DNA of 33,278 nt from Bacteroidota bacterium. GTDB taxonomy: Bacteria; Bacteroidota; Bacteroidia; Bacteroidales; Prolixibacteraceae. Both the position numbers and the translations under genes were made by a program. The first letter of the stretch is position 1, and every line of letters starts with the position of its first letter. The notes beneath the pieces are model-generated. The model did no database searches, had not been told where the DNA came from, and saw only the letters and a program-made list of their open reading frames with translations. The DNA lies in assembly GCA_030698405.1 (NCBI GenBank), contig JAUYMU010000037.1:1-33278 (forward strand), given 5' to 3'. Of this stretch, positions 17,654 to 25,774 are shown piece by piece.

Positions 17654-17908
17654 TTAATCGTCCTCCCCGTCTTCAAAGTAACTGTCCTGATTTTCTAACT
17701 CAGCTTCAAGAAACTCTTCGGCTTCTCCAAGTAATTGTTCGATCAATTCCTTGTCTTTTGGTTCAGTATCAATCCAATGTATTTCCTGATTGACAGAGAA
17801 GTCTTCGATGTCGCTTCCCACAATAAATCTGGGATTTTCATTGTGAACAACATAAATATAATCAGGTTTTTCCTGAGAATTGTCGGCAAGCAAAAATTTT
17901 GGTAGCAT
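17654..17908 (-). CDS. Small acidic protein, function unknown
   Basis: An 84-residue cytoplasmic protein that I cannot assign. It begins MLPKFLLADNSQEKPDYIYVVHNENPRF, which reads as a compact beta-rich start (key words FLLADN and YIYVVH), and ends in a strongly acidic tail (EEFLEAELENQDSYFEDGEDD, at least ten Asp/Glu in the last 25 residues). No signal peptide or membrane segment. The start is supported by a perfect -7 box 27 bases upstream and no better alternative. It is the first gene of a two-gene operon with the PspC-domain gene, which may point to a shared envelope-related role. Confidence 0.75.
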   Translation of the reverse strand: MLPKFLLADNSQEKPDYIYVVHNENPRFIVGSDIEDFSVNQEIHWIDTEPKDKELIEQLLGEAEEFLEAELENQDSYFEDGEDD

Positions 17909-17934
17909 ATCTGTTTGTGTTTATTATTTGCAAA

Positions 17935-17942
17935 CAAATTTA
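17935..17942 (-). promoter_or_regulatory. -7 promoter box for the acidic protein/pspC operon
   Basis: Minus strand TAAATTTG, exact consensus, 26 bases before the ATG. The -33 element is not clear. Confidence 0.5.
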
Positions 17943-18079
17943 TGGAAAAATGAGGATTAAACACGCTATTATGAACCATTTTTAAAGGGTTAACAATTCA
18001 ATAACCTAAAAAATAGAAATTGGCAAGATGTATTTATGATTGCGACGATAGAATTAAACTGTATCAATAGTGACATAAA

Positions 18080-18112
18080 TTTGGTCTTGTATGAAAGATA
18101 TTATTATTTTTG
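18080..18112 (+). promoter_or_regulatory. Promoter of the AGCS transporter gene
   Basis: TTTG (18080-18083), 21 bases, then TATTTTTG (18105-18112): a full match to the Bacteroidetes TTTG-N19-21-TAnnTTTG pattern, with a leader of about 23 bases. Confidence 0.65.
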
Positions 18113-18141
18113 GGATTCGAGACACATACTAAAACCGGGAT

Positions 18142-19821
18142 ATGCACGCATTAAATGATTTCTTGTCGTTGATTGATAGCTATATTGGAAGTTCACAGTG
18201 GTTTGTATATCTTCTGCTCGGAACTGGTTTGTTCTTTACTTTTTACCTGAAATTTCCCCAGTTCAGGTATCTCAAACATTCAGTTCGAATTGTACTCGGA
18301 AAATTTGATCGCAAAGGCGATGTTGGCGACACTTCCCATTTTCAGGCATTGGCCACCGCTTTATCGGGTACTGTCGGAACCGGAAATATTGCCGGAGTTG
18401 CACTTGCCATCCACCTGGGCGGCCCGGCAGCTTTGTTCTGGATGTTGATGACTGCTGTAATCGGGATGACCACCAAATTTGTGGAAGTTACATTATCACA
18501 TAAATACCGGGAAATTGCTGCTGACGGAACGGTTTCCGGTGGCCCGATGTACTACATGAAAAACCGGCTGAACATGAAATGGCTGGCGGTTATTTTTGCT
18601 GTTGCTACAGTTCTTTCATCCTTCGGAACAGGTAATTTACCACAGATCAACAGTATTGCCAGTTCAGCATTTTCAACTTTCGGAATCAATAAAGTTCTTA
18701 CCGGCGCTGTTTTGTCTTTGATTTTGGCTTTTGTAATTATTGGCGGAATCAAACGAATTGCTAAAATTACTGCGAAACTGGTTCCTATCATGGCAATCAT
18801 ATATTTTGTCGGTGCCATTGGGGTAATTGGTTTTAATTACGAAAACATTATTCCTTCGCTGATTTCGATTATAAGCGATGTTTTTACCGGTACTGCTGCC
18901 GTTGGTGGTTTCCTGGGCGCTGGATTTTCATTCGCATTTAACCGGGGAGTAAACCGAGGCTTGTTTTCGAACGAAGCAGGACAAGGATCAGCGCCGATTG
19001 CACATGCCGCAGCCCGCGCTCACGAACCGGTTTCTGAAGGTTTGGTAGCTTTGCTAGAACCTTTTATCGATACCATCATTATTTGTATGCTGACAGGCCT
19101 GGTAATTTTGTCCTCGGGCGTATGGAACCAGAAGGTTGACAACCAGTTTCAGTATGCCGATCTGCAGATTCTTCAGGGAACTTACAACGACCAAACACCG
19201 GAAGGGGTACAAACACTGCACGATTATTTGGCGGGAACTCAAAATGCTGAGTTATTTTCAGGAAAACTCAACGTAAGCGATGGGCAGATTACCAATCCGG
19301 TAACAGTTATTCATGCACGTTCGCTGGCCGAAAATGTGCTGGTTTCAAAACTTGGCTTGAAACTGAACGGCGAAGTAAATGTGCTGAACGGTAGGATAAT
19401 TGAAACGGAAAAGCTGATTTTTAGCGGAAGATCGCTCATACACAGCGCTCCCTTGACCACTGAAGCTTTTACCAAAAGCTGGTTTGGCAATTCGGGCAGA
19501 TACATTGTGGCTATAGGCTTATTGTTATTTGCATTTTCAACCGCCATTTCGTGGTCGTATTATGGAGGACGGGCCATTATTTTCCTGTTTGGTGTAAAAG
19601 CCGATTTCTATTTCAGGATCGTATATGTACTTGGTTTTTTCCTCGCTTCGTTTACAGATACCACCATTATCTGGACTTTATCAGGAATTACAATTGCCCT
19701 GATGACCATTCCGAACCTTATTGGAATACTTTTGCTCCACAAAGAAATGAAATCGGAAGTTGGTTTGTTCTGGAAAGAATGGGCCAGCAGGTTTCCGGGT
19801 GAGAAAATCCCTAAAGACTAA
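18142..19821 (+). CDS. AGCS family sodium:alanine/glycine symporter with extra domain
   Basis: A 559-residue inner-membrane transporter that takes up alanine or glycine with sodium. Family signatures are [12 protein letters not shown] (76-87), GGPMYYM (133-139) and [16 protein letters not shown] (276-291). Most members are about 450 residues. Here residues about 328-436, between the helix ending VILSSGVW and the one at about 453, form a polar, non-membrane insertion (containing [12 protein letters not shown] and [14 protein letters not shown]). The flanking helices and the C-terminal part are normal, and the reading frame is intact, so it is a genuine insertion rather than a frameshift. Its function is unknown; it could be a ligand-binding or oligomerisation element. 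A single gene with its own promoter. Confidence 0.92.
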   Translation: MHALNDFLSLIDSYIGSSQWFVYLLLGTGLFFTFYLKFPQFRYLKHSVRIVLGKFDRKGDVGDTSHFQALATALSGTVGTGNIAGVALAIHLGGPAALFWMLMTAVIGMTTKFVEVTLSHKYREIAADGTVSGGPMYYMKNRLNMKWLAVIFAVATVLSSFGTGNLPQINSIASSAFSTFGINKVLTGAVLSLILAFVIIGGIKRIAKITAKLVPIMAIIYFVGAIGVIGFNYENIIPSLISIISDVFTGTAAVGGFLGAGFSFAFNRGVNRGLFSNEAGQGSAPIAHAAARAHEPVSEGLVALLEPFIDTIIICMLTGLVILSSGVWNQKVDNQFQYADLQILQGTYNDQTPEGVQTLHDYLAGTQNAELFSGKLNVSDGQITNPVTVIHARSLAENVLVSKLGLKLNGEVNVLNGRIIETEKLIFSGRSLIHSAPLTTEAFTKSWFGNSGRYIVAIGLLLFAFSTAISWSYYGGRAIIFLFGVKADFYFRIVYVLGFFLASFTDTTIIWTLSGITIALMTIPNLIGILLLHKEMKSEVGLFWKEWASRFPGEKIPKD

Positions 19822-19834
19822 AAGTTTCGGGTTT

Positions 19835-19884
19835 CAAGTTCCAAATTTCAAGAGCAATACCTGGAACTTGGAGTTTGGAACTTG
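19835..19884 (+). terminator. GTTCCAAG-repeat hairpin after the AGCS gene
   Basis: CAAGTTCCAAATTTCAAG (19835-19852) can pair with the 18 bases at 19867-19884, with two G-U pairs. It starts 14 bases after the stop codon. No T run follows, so termination would be weak. The same word family recurs at 25691-25723. Confidence 0.45.
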
Positions 19885-19910
19885 GAATTTGGAATTCCTT
19901 CGTACTTTTG
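19882..19910 (+). promoter_or_regulatory. mutS2 promoter overlapping the repeat
   Basis: TACTTTTG (19903-19910) is an exact -7 box, with TTG at 19882-19884 giving an 18-base spacer. The TTG is the last part of the GGAACTTGG repeat, so the repeat may supply the -33 element. Leader about 12 bases. Confidence 0.55.
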
Positions 19911-19928
19911 CACCCGTAATAAAAAAGT

Positions 19929-22415
19929 ATGGAACTGGTATATCCTGAAAATTTTGAATCGAAGATAGGTTTTGATAAAATCCGCGAATTGCTGAAAGGT
20001 CGTTGTCTGAGCGAATTGGGTAAAGAGTTGGTGGATGAGATCCGGTTTGTAAGTGATTTTGACCGGCTGAAAGAAGATCTTTCGCTCGTGAACGAATTTG
20101 TAGTTATTCTCCGCGAAATGGAAAATTTCCCTACCAGTTTCTATTTCGACCTTCGCGAAGCACTCGTGAAAATCAGGATTGAAGGCCGTTTTCTCGAAAT
20201 TCAGGAATTATTTGACCTGAAACGTTCGCTTGAAACGATCTCAGGAATTGTACGTTTTCTGAAACAAGCCAAAGATGAGCAATTTCCCTGCCTGAAGCGT
20301 TTGCTGTCCAATGTTCAGGTTTATCCGTATGTGATTGAACGGATTGATAATATCCTGAATAAATACGGAAAAATAAAAGACAATGCTTCGCCTGAATTGG
20401 CACGCATCCGCAAAGAATTGATCAGCAAACAATCAGGAGTTTCGAAACGCCTGCAAGCCATCCTGAAAAAGGCGCAGGACGATGGTTTGGTGGAAGACGA
20501 TGCCTCGGTTGCCATTCGCGACGGACGCGCAGTGATCCCCGTTGCATCAGCTTTTAAACGCAAGCTGATCGGAATCGTACACGATGAATCATCCACCGGA
20601 AAAACATCGTACATTGAACCTGCCGAAGTGGTTGAGCTGAACAATCAGATTCGCGAGCTGGAATATGCTGAAATGCGCGAAATAGTACGGATTCTCACCA
20701 TATTTTCCAGCGATATCCGTCCGTACGTGCCTGATTTAATGTTGGCTTATGAGTTTTTGGGCAAAATAGATTTTATCCGTGCCAAAGCCATTTATGCCAA
20801 CGATATCAATGGCATCAAACCATACATGGAAAACAAATGCCAGCTGGAGTGGGAGGGAGCCGTTCATCCGTTGCTGATGCTGGCTTTGCGCCGCGAAAAC
20901 CGCAAAGTTGTTCCGCTCAATATCACGCTCACGCCCAAAAAACATATTTTGCTGATTTCAGGACCCAATGCCGGAGGAAAATCAGTTTGCCTGAAAACGG
21001 TTGGTTTGCTGCAATACATGTTGCAGTGCGGTTTGCTGATTCCGGTGAAAGAAAATAGTGTGACCGGCGTTTTTGAGAAACTGTTTATCGATATTGGCGA
21101 CGAACAATCCATTGAAAACGATTTGAGTACTTATAGTTCTCATTTGATGAACATGAAATTTTTCTTGAAGAATTCGAATGAAAAGACCTTGGTTTTGATC
21201 GATGAATTCGGAACCGGAACTGAACCGATGCTGGGAGGTGCCATTGCTGAATCTATTCTTTCACAGTTGGATCAGATGAAAACTTTTGGCGTAATTACCA
21301 CTCATTATACCAACCTGAAACATTTTGCATCTTCGTCTGCAGGAATTGAGAATGCAGCCATGATGTACGATTCAGCCAAAATGGAGCCATTGTTCCAGCT
21401 CGATATTGGAAAACCCGGCAGCTCGTTCGCTTTCGAAATCGCGCGAAAAATTGGCCTTCCGGAAAGTATTCTTCAGATGGCAACCGAAAAAATAGGCAAG
21501 GACCACATTAATTTCGACAAACATTTACGCGACATCGTGCGCGACAAACGATACTGGGAAACCAAAAGGGAGAAAATCCGGAAAGTTGAGAAATCGCTCG
21601 ACGAACTGGCCGGAAAATATGAAACTGATTTGGGTCAGCTCGAAAAGCAGCGCAAAGAGATTCTGCTGAACGCCAAACAGGAAGCTGAACGTATTTTGGC
21701 TGAAGCAAACAAACGCATTGAAAATACTATTTTTGAAATTCGTGAAAGTCAGGCGGATAAGGAAAAGACCAAACTGATTAGGGCGAAACTGACTGAATTC
21801 AAGCTTGAAGTTCAGGAAATCACTGATGTTCCTGATGAATTTATCGATAAGAAGATTCAGAAATTAAAGGAAAAAGAATCGCACCGGAATGAAAAACGGG
21901 CTGTCAGAAAAGAAACAGTGCAGAAAGTAATTGTTCCGGAACCCGAAGTTTGGGTAATTGGCGACAAGGTTTTAATGACCGGAAACCAAAATGTGGGTGA
22001 AATTCTGGAATTGAACGAAAAAAATGCGGTCGTCGCTTTCGGGCAGCTTCGCACATCGGTGAGCCGCGACAGGCTTCAGAAAATAACCAACAATGAAGCA
22101 AAAAAGGTACAAAGAACTTACAACCAGACTTTGCCGAATATCAACAAAGGTTTGAGTGAAAAACGGCTTAATTTTAAAACCGAGATTGATGTTCGCGGGC
22201 AGCGCGGAGAAGAAGCGGTGCAAACCATTCAGGCTTTTATTGACGATGCCATTATGCTCGATTTTAGTGAGTTGCGAATCTTGCACGGCAAAGGAAACGG
22301 GATTCTGAAAGAAATGATCCGAAACTATTTGAAGTCGGAACCTATTGTCAAATCTGTCCGCGATGAACATGTTCAGTTTGGCGGAGCAGGAATTACAGTG
22401 GTGGAGCTTGGATGA
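19929..22415 (+). CDS. mutS2: MutS2 family endonuclease
   Basis: An 828-residue MutS2. It lacks the mismatch-recognition domain of MutS and has a core/clamp region (about 1-300), an ABC-type ATPase with Walker A GPNAGGKS (345-352), STYSSHLMNM (400-409) and Walker B DEFGTGTEP (425-433), a charged coiled-coil linker (about 530-640) and a C-terminal Smr nuclease domain (about 752-828) with IDVRGQRGEEAV and RILHGKGNGIL. MutS2 proteins suppress recombination, and some rescue collided ribosomes; which applies here cannot be told. The ATG at 19929 follows the promoter closely. After the stop comes a CAGT-rich repeat and a composite palindromic element. Confidence 0.95.
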   Translation: MELVYPENFESKIGFDKIRELLKGRCLSELGKELVDEIRFVSDFDRLKEDLSLVNEFVVILREMENFPTSFYFDLREALVKIRIEGRFLEIQELFDLKRSLETISGIVRFLKQAKDEQFPCLKRLLSNVQVYPYVIERIDNILNKYGKIKDNASPELARIRKELISKQSGVSKRLQAILKKAQDDGLVEDDASVAIRDGRAVIPVASAFKRKLIGIVHDESSTGKTSYIEPAEVVELNNQIRELEYAEMREIVRILTIFSSDIRPYVPDLMLAYEFLGKIDFIRAKAIYANDINGIKPYMENKCQLEWEGAVHPLLMLALRRENRKVVPLNITLTPKKHILLISGPNAGGKSVCLKTVGLLQYMLQCGLLIPVKENSVTGVFEKLFIDIGDEQSIENDLSTYSSHLMNMKFFLKNSNEKTLVLIDEFGTGTEPMLGGAIAESILSQLDQMKTFGVITTHYTNLKHFASSSAGIENAAMMYDSAKMEPLFQLDIGKPGSSFAFEIARKIGLPESILQMATEKIGKDHINFDKHLRDIVRDKRYWETKREKIRKVEKSLDELAGKYETDLGQLEKQRKEILLNAKQEAERILAEANKRIENTIFEIRESQADKEKTKLIRAKLTEFKLEVQEITDVPDEFIDKKIQKLKEKESHRNEKRAVRKETVQKVIVPEPEVWVIGDKVLMTGNQNVGEILELNEKNAVVAFGQLRTSVSRDRLQKITNNEAKKVQRTYNQTLPNINKGLSEKRLNFKTEIDVRGQRGEEAVQTIQAFIDDAIMLDFSELRILHGKGNGILKEMIRNYLKSEPIVKSVRDEHVQFGGAGITVVELG

Positions 22416-22417
22416 AA

Positions 22418-22448
22418 TAGTGGTCAGTGTTCAGTCTCAGTTTTCAGT
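22418..22448 (+). repeat. CAGT-rich 3' microrepeat after mutS2
   Basis: Four CAGT-type words (GGTCAGTGTTCAGTCTCAG then TTTTCAGT) starting three bases after the stop codon, in the sense of the gene. Member of a family seen after six genes in this window. Confidence 0.65.
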
Positions 22449-22477
22449 AAAGAGCTTCGCAAAGGCATTGGCTTTCA

Positions 22478-22559
22478 GCCCTGAAAGGGCAGTCCGCCAG
22501 CTGGCGGATCAATAACCCGGGGCTTCGACGTGAGCTCAGTCGGACGGCAACGCCCCGGG
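22478..22559. repeat. Composite GC-rich palindromic element
   Basis: Three inverted repeats in 82 bases: GCCCTGAAAGGGC (22478-22490), the perfect palindrome CCGCCAGCTGGCGG (22494-22507), and CCCGGGGC/GCCCCGGG (22516-22523/22552-22559). The last pair encloses a degenerate palindrome around TGAGCTCA. It is much richer in GC than its surroundings and has no reading frame. Such elements are often dispersed in Bacteroidota genomes. Confidence 0.6.
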
Positions 22560-22693
22560 AATAAAATAAAAGTTGAAAACCGTCCGTGGAAGTGAATAGA
22601 AAAAAGCGATAAATTCATTTCGGACGAAATCGGGTTAGCCTTAAAAAACGATTACAGGTTTCAGTTGAAATTTAATAAATACTATATATACAG

Positions 22694-23338
22694 ATGATTA
22701 ACGAAAAACTCGATACCCAGCTTCTGGAAGTCCTGAAAGAAAAAGGATTTACCGAATCAACCGAATTGGAACAAATTTGTATTCCGCGCATTAAAAGCGG
22801 TCACGACCTGATGTGCATTGCTCCGAAAGGCGCAGGCAAAACGGCTACCATTGTGGTGAGCATTCTCCATAAACTGAAAGCTTCCCTGAATGATGTTCCG
22901 AGAGCAGTAGTGGTAGTTCCAAACAAGGACATCGCCCTGGAAATGAAAGCCGAATTTGAACGTTTGGGCGAATACACCGATTTGCGGGTTAACACTGCCT
23001 GCGACAATGAAAAAATTGATGACCAGAAGGACAAGGTTTACATGGGCTCGGATGTTGTGATCGGAACAGCAAAAAGGTTGAACCTACTTTATTCTCTGTA
23101 TGCCTTGAACCTTAGTGCACTTAAAATATTTGTCATCGACGATGCCGAATCGGTAATTAAAAGTATCAATTACCTGCAAATCGACCGGCTTACTGAAAGT
23201 ATTCCCAAATCACAAAAGGTAGTCTTTGCAGGAGAACTGACGGAATGGCTTGTGCGTTATTCCAACGAATTCATGAATATTCAGGAAGTGATTGAAATTG
23301 AGGAAATTGAGGAAGATGTAGAACCTTCCGAAGAGTAA
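22694..23338 (+). CDS. DEAD-box-like protein with only the first RecA domain
   Basis: A 214-residue protein matching the N-terminal lobe of DEAD-box RNA helicases. Seen are a Q-motif region (FTESTELEQICIP, with Gln27), motif I APKGAGKT (43-50), a motif Ia-like VVVPNKDIA (73-81), GTAKRLN (124-130) as motif Ib, motif II as VIDDAE (147-152) instead of DEAD, and AGE (179-181) where SAT is expected. There is no second RecA domain; the protein ends in a Glu-rich tail (EIEEIEEDVEPSEE). The motif I lysine and first Asp of motif II remain, so ATP binding is plausible, but unwinding by itself is not. The stop is clean and followed by an unrelated gene after 35 bases, so no frameshift remnant of a second domain is visible. 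It may share a transcript with the metallophosphoesterase gene. Confidence 0.85.
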   Translation: MINEKLDTQLLEVLKEKGFTESTELEQICIPRIKSGHDLMCIAPKGAGKTATIVVSILHKLKASLNDVPRAVVVVPNKDIALEMKAEFERLGEYTDLRVNTACDNEKIDDQKDKVYMGSDVVIGTAKRLNLLYSLYALNLSALKIFVIDDAESVIKSINYLQIDRLTESIPKSQKVVFAGELTEWLVRYSNEFMNIQEVIEIEEIEEDVEPSEE

Positions 23339-23373
23339 ACTGTTTAAACACTTTCTAATTTTTATTCTGAAAC

Positions 23374-24516
23374 ATGCGCTTCACCTTTTTGATTTTCTTC
23401 AGTATTGTTATCCTGATTTATCTTTCATCAAACTTTTATCTTTTTGTCCGTGGGCTTCAGGTTTTTTCACTGAACCTGACATTGAGAAGAACTTTTATTG
23501 TCGTGTTCTGGACTTTAGTGCCAATGTTTATATTGGGTTCTGTTCTGGAACGTACTTTTTCTTCCGCATTTAGTGAATGGGTTTACCGGATTGGTGCATT
23601 CTGGCTGGCTTTCATGCTGTATTTTACAATTGCCGCAGTATTGATTGATCTGGTTCGGATTGCCAATTATTTCTTTCATTTTCTGCCAACTTTTTCTGCA
23701 ATCATGAAGTTGCGGCTTGGGCTGATTGTTGTTTCTCTGGTTTCAGTTGTAGTAATTGCAGGTCACATCAATGCGTTGTGGATCAATGTTAAAGAAATTC
23801 CATTGACCATTCACAAGAAGGTTTCCGGCGCTTCGGAAATAAAAATTCTTTTGGCTTCTGATATTCATTTAGGGGCTTTGATCGGAGAGCGGCGCGAAAT
23901 GCGTTTTCTTGAAATCATTCGTGAGCAAAAGCCTGATATCGTTTTACTTGCCGGAGATTTGGTCGATGGAGAAATTGCTCCGGTTCTGCGTAAAAATCTG
24001 GGCCGGCACATTCAGGAAATCAGCACTCCGTTTGGAGTTTATGCCATTTCAGGAAACCACGAATACATTGGGGGAATTGATAAAACGTTGCCTTACCTTA
24101 AAAGTATAAATATCCGGATGCTACTTGATGAGGTAATCACATTGCCAAACGGAATTCAGTTGGTTGGGAGGAACGATATTTCATCAGGAAAAGGGGCAAA
24201 TGCGCGAAAATCATTAGCAGAACTAACATCGGGTTTAGATTTCTCAAATCCGGTGATTGTGATGAACCACCAACCTTACGATTTACAAGAAGCCGTTGAT
24301 GCCAAAGTTGATCTCCACCTTTCGGGGCATACGCACAACGGTCAGCTTTGGCCGTTCAATTACCTGATAAAGAGTATTTTTGAACTGAGTTGGGGCTATT
24401 TACAGAAAGGCAACACTCATTTTTATGTGTCATCGGGCTACGGAACCTGGGGCCCGCCAGTCAGAATTGGAAACAGACCTGAAGTGGTGGTTTTTAAGCT
24501 GAAGTTTGAAGAGTGA
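23374..24516 (+). CDS. Membrane-anchored metallophosphoesterase
   Basis: A 380-residue calcineurin-like phosphoesterase. Three or four hydrophobic helices occupy residues about 1-135 (for instance FLIFFSIVILIYLSS and IVVSLVSVVVIAG). The catalytic domain follows with all metal-binding motifs: SDIHLG (162-167), GDLVDG (194-199), GNHEY (227-231), NHQP (298-301) and GHTHNGQ (318-324). This matches the YaeI/YkuE-like group, in which relatives act on phospholipid or nucleotide substrates; the substrate here is unknown. The catalytic part is probably on the outer face of the inner membrane or cytoplasmic depending on helix number. It is probably cotranscribed with the DEAD-like gene (35-base gap), and a 35-base palindrome follows the stop. 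Confidence 0.9.
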   Translation: MRFTFLIFFSIVILIYLSSNFYLFVRGLQVFSLNLTLRRTFIVVFWTLVPMFILGSVLERTFSSAFSEWVYRIGAFWLAFMLYFTIAAVLIDLVRIANYFFHFLPTFSAIMKLRLGLIVVSLVSVVVIAGHINALWINVKEIPLTIHKKVSGASEIKILLASDIHLGALIGERREMRFLEIIREQKPDIVLLAGDLVDGEIAPVLRKNLGRHIQEISTPFGVYAISGNHEYIGGIDKTLPYLKSINIRMLLDEVITLPNGIQLVGRNDISSGKGANARKSLAELTSGLDFSNPVIVMNHQPYDLQEAVDAKVDLHLSGHTHNGQLWPFNYLIKSIFELSWGYLQKGNTHFYVSSGYGTWGPPVRIGNRPEVVVFKLKFEE

Positions 24517-24518
24517 AG

Positions 24519-24553
24519 TAGTCAGCGGGTGACTTCAAGTCACCCGCTGACTA
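24519..24553. terminator. 35-base palindrome between convergent genes
   Basis: Perfect 17-base arms (24519-24535 and 24537-24553, starting TAGTCAGCGGGTG) around one central base, three bases after the metallophosphoesterase stop and five bases before the convergent oxidoreductase stop. It lacks a proper T run but would form a very stable hairpin in both transcripts. Confidence 0.65.
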
Positions 24554-24558
24554 TAATT

Positions 24559-25677
24559 CTACAACAATCTTCCGTCCATATCATCCTTCTCATATTCCGG
24601 TAGCAACGGAAATTTCACCGGTTTCCCATCGCGTTGCGAACGGTAAATGGCAGTGAAAAGCTCAACTGTTTTGCGGCCTTCTTCGGCGGTTACCATTGGT
24701 TGGCGGTCGTTCAGGATGGCATCTTTAAAATCTTCCAGTTGCTGTTTGAAGTACCAGGTCATCGCATCAACTGAGTGAAATTCATCGCTGTCGGCTTTGT
24801 TCCATCCTTCCAGTTGGTTTTCTTCTCCCGGAACTGTCCATAAATCAAGTTTTGGCGCTTCAGCAATGGTGGTTTTTCCGGCGATAAACATGACGCCACC
24901 TTCAGGTTGTGAACCAACAGTTGCACCGTTGCTTCCGTGAATGTGTACTTTCCCATAGATTCCGGGCTTTTGCGAGTTGCTCACCAGAATATTTCCCAGA
25001 CCACCATTTTTGAATCGGATGATTGCAACAGCCGTGTCTTCCACTTCAATGTATGGGTGATTGATATTGCTCCAGTAGCCAAAAACTTCGTCGATATCGC
25101 CCATCAGCCACTGCAGCAAATCGAGCTGGTGTGGCGACTGATTGACCAACACTCCGCCGCCTTCCATTTTCCATGATCCGCGCCATGCATCGCCCTCAAA
25201 ATAGGAGCGGTCGCGCCATCCGAGCATTTGAATCGTTCCCAGCGCCGGAGTTCCGATTTTACCTTCGTCGATTGCTTTTTTCATGCGAACAATGGGCTGA
25301 TACCATCTGCGCTGGCTGATAACTCCTGTTTTGCGCCCGGTTCGCCGGGCAGCTTCAATAATCAGGTCGCAATCCTGAAGGGTTGAGGCCAAAGGTTTTT
25401 CAATCAGCACATTTGCCCCGGCCTCCATTGCCTCAATCGCAGAACCGGCATGGTACGGATGCGCTGTGCAGATCACAGCCATCTGGATATTTTCTGCTTT
25501 TATCATTTCCTGAATGGAAGAATAGGCTTTCACATCATATTCGTCAACAAACTTTTGTGCCGATTCCGGAGTCCGGCTCCAAACAGCCTTGAAATTCAGT
25601 TCAGGTATTTGTAAAATGGCTTTGGCATGTAAATGTGCAATTTTTGCACAACCGATAATGGCGACGTTGATGGGCAT
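24559..25677 (-). CDS. Gfo/Idh/MocA family oxidoreductase (cytoplasmic)
   Basis: A 372-residue NAD(P)-dependent sugar or inositol dehydrogenase-like enzyme. The N-terminal Rossmann fold begins INVAIIGCAKIAHLHA; the nucleotide loop is degenerate (GCAKIA rather than GxGxxG). EKPLA (93-97) supplies the conserved lysine. The substrate domain carries GGGVLVNQSPHQLDLLQ (173-189), with His183 and Asp186 as likely catalytic residues. No signal peptide, unlike the Tat-exported relative at 30271. It is the last gene of a likely minus-strand operon with the zinc dehydrogenase (97-base gap filled with repeats) and the symporter. Oxidation or reduction of a ring hydroxyl of a sugar, glycoside or uronic acid is expected; the substrate is not determined. 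Confidence 0.9.
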   Translation of the reverse strand: MPINVAIIGCAKIAHLHAKAILQIPELNFKAVWSRTPESAQKFVDEYDVKAYSSIQEMIKAENIQMAVICTAHPYHAGSAIEAMEAGANVLIEKPLASTLQDCDLIIEAARRTGRKTGVISQRRWYQPIVRMKKAIDEGKIGTPALGTIQMLGWRDRSYFEGDAWRGSWKMEGGGVLVNQSPHQLDLLQWLMGDIDEVFGYWSNINHPYIEVEDTAVAIIRFKNGGLGNILVSNSQKPGIYGKVHIHGSNGATVGSQPEGGVMFIAGKTTIAEAPKLDLWTVPGEENQLEGWNKADSDEFHSVDAMTWYFKQQLEDFKDAILNDRQPMVTAEEGRKTVELFTAIYRSQRDGKPVKFPLLPEYEKDDMDGRLL

Positions 25678-25690
25678 GATGTATATAGTT

Positions 25691-25723
25691 TAAAGTTCAA
25701 AATTCCAAGTTCCAAGTTCCAAG
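25691..25723. repeat. GTTCCAAG microrepeat
   Basis: GTTCAAAATTCCAAGTTCC followed by AAGTTCCAAGTC, near-tandem copies of TTCCAAG, 14 bases upstream of the minus-strand oxidoreductase start. Same family as 19835-19900. Confidence 0.6.
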
Positions 25724-25735
25724 TCTGTTCCGTTC

Positions 25736-25761
25736 TGCGACTGACCACTGCGACTGACCAC
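25736..25761 (-). repeat. Tandem 13-base CAGT-family repeat after the zinc dehydrogenase
   Basis: Two exact copies of TGCGACTGACCAC (25736-25748, 25749-25761). Read on the minus strand, the sense of the gene ending at 25775, this gives GTGGTCAGTCGCAGTGGTC. It begins 13 bases after the stop codon. Confidence 0.75.
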
Positions 25762-25774
25762 TGTTCCCTTTTGT

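Noticed and set aside
21972-22370. A 132-codon antisense frame at the Smr end of mutS2
   Set aside because: The Smr motifs on the plus strand are intact, and the antisense product has no recognisable feature.
22478-22559. tRNA or other standard structured RNA gene
   Set aside because: Three separate palindromes do not make a cloverleaf, and no T-loop or anticodon pattern is visible.
25691-25761. CRISPR-like repeats
   Set aside because: Units are 7-13 bases, degenerate and directly adjacent without regular spacers; no cas genes in the window.
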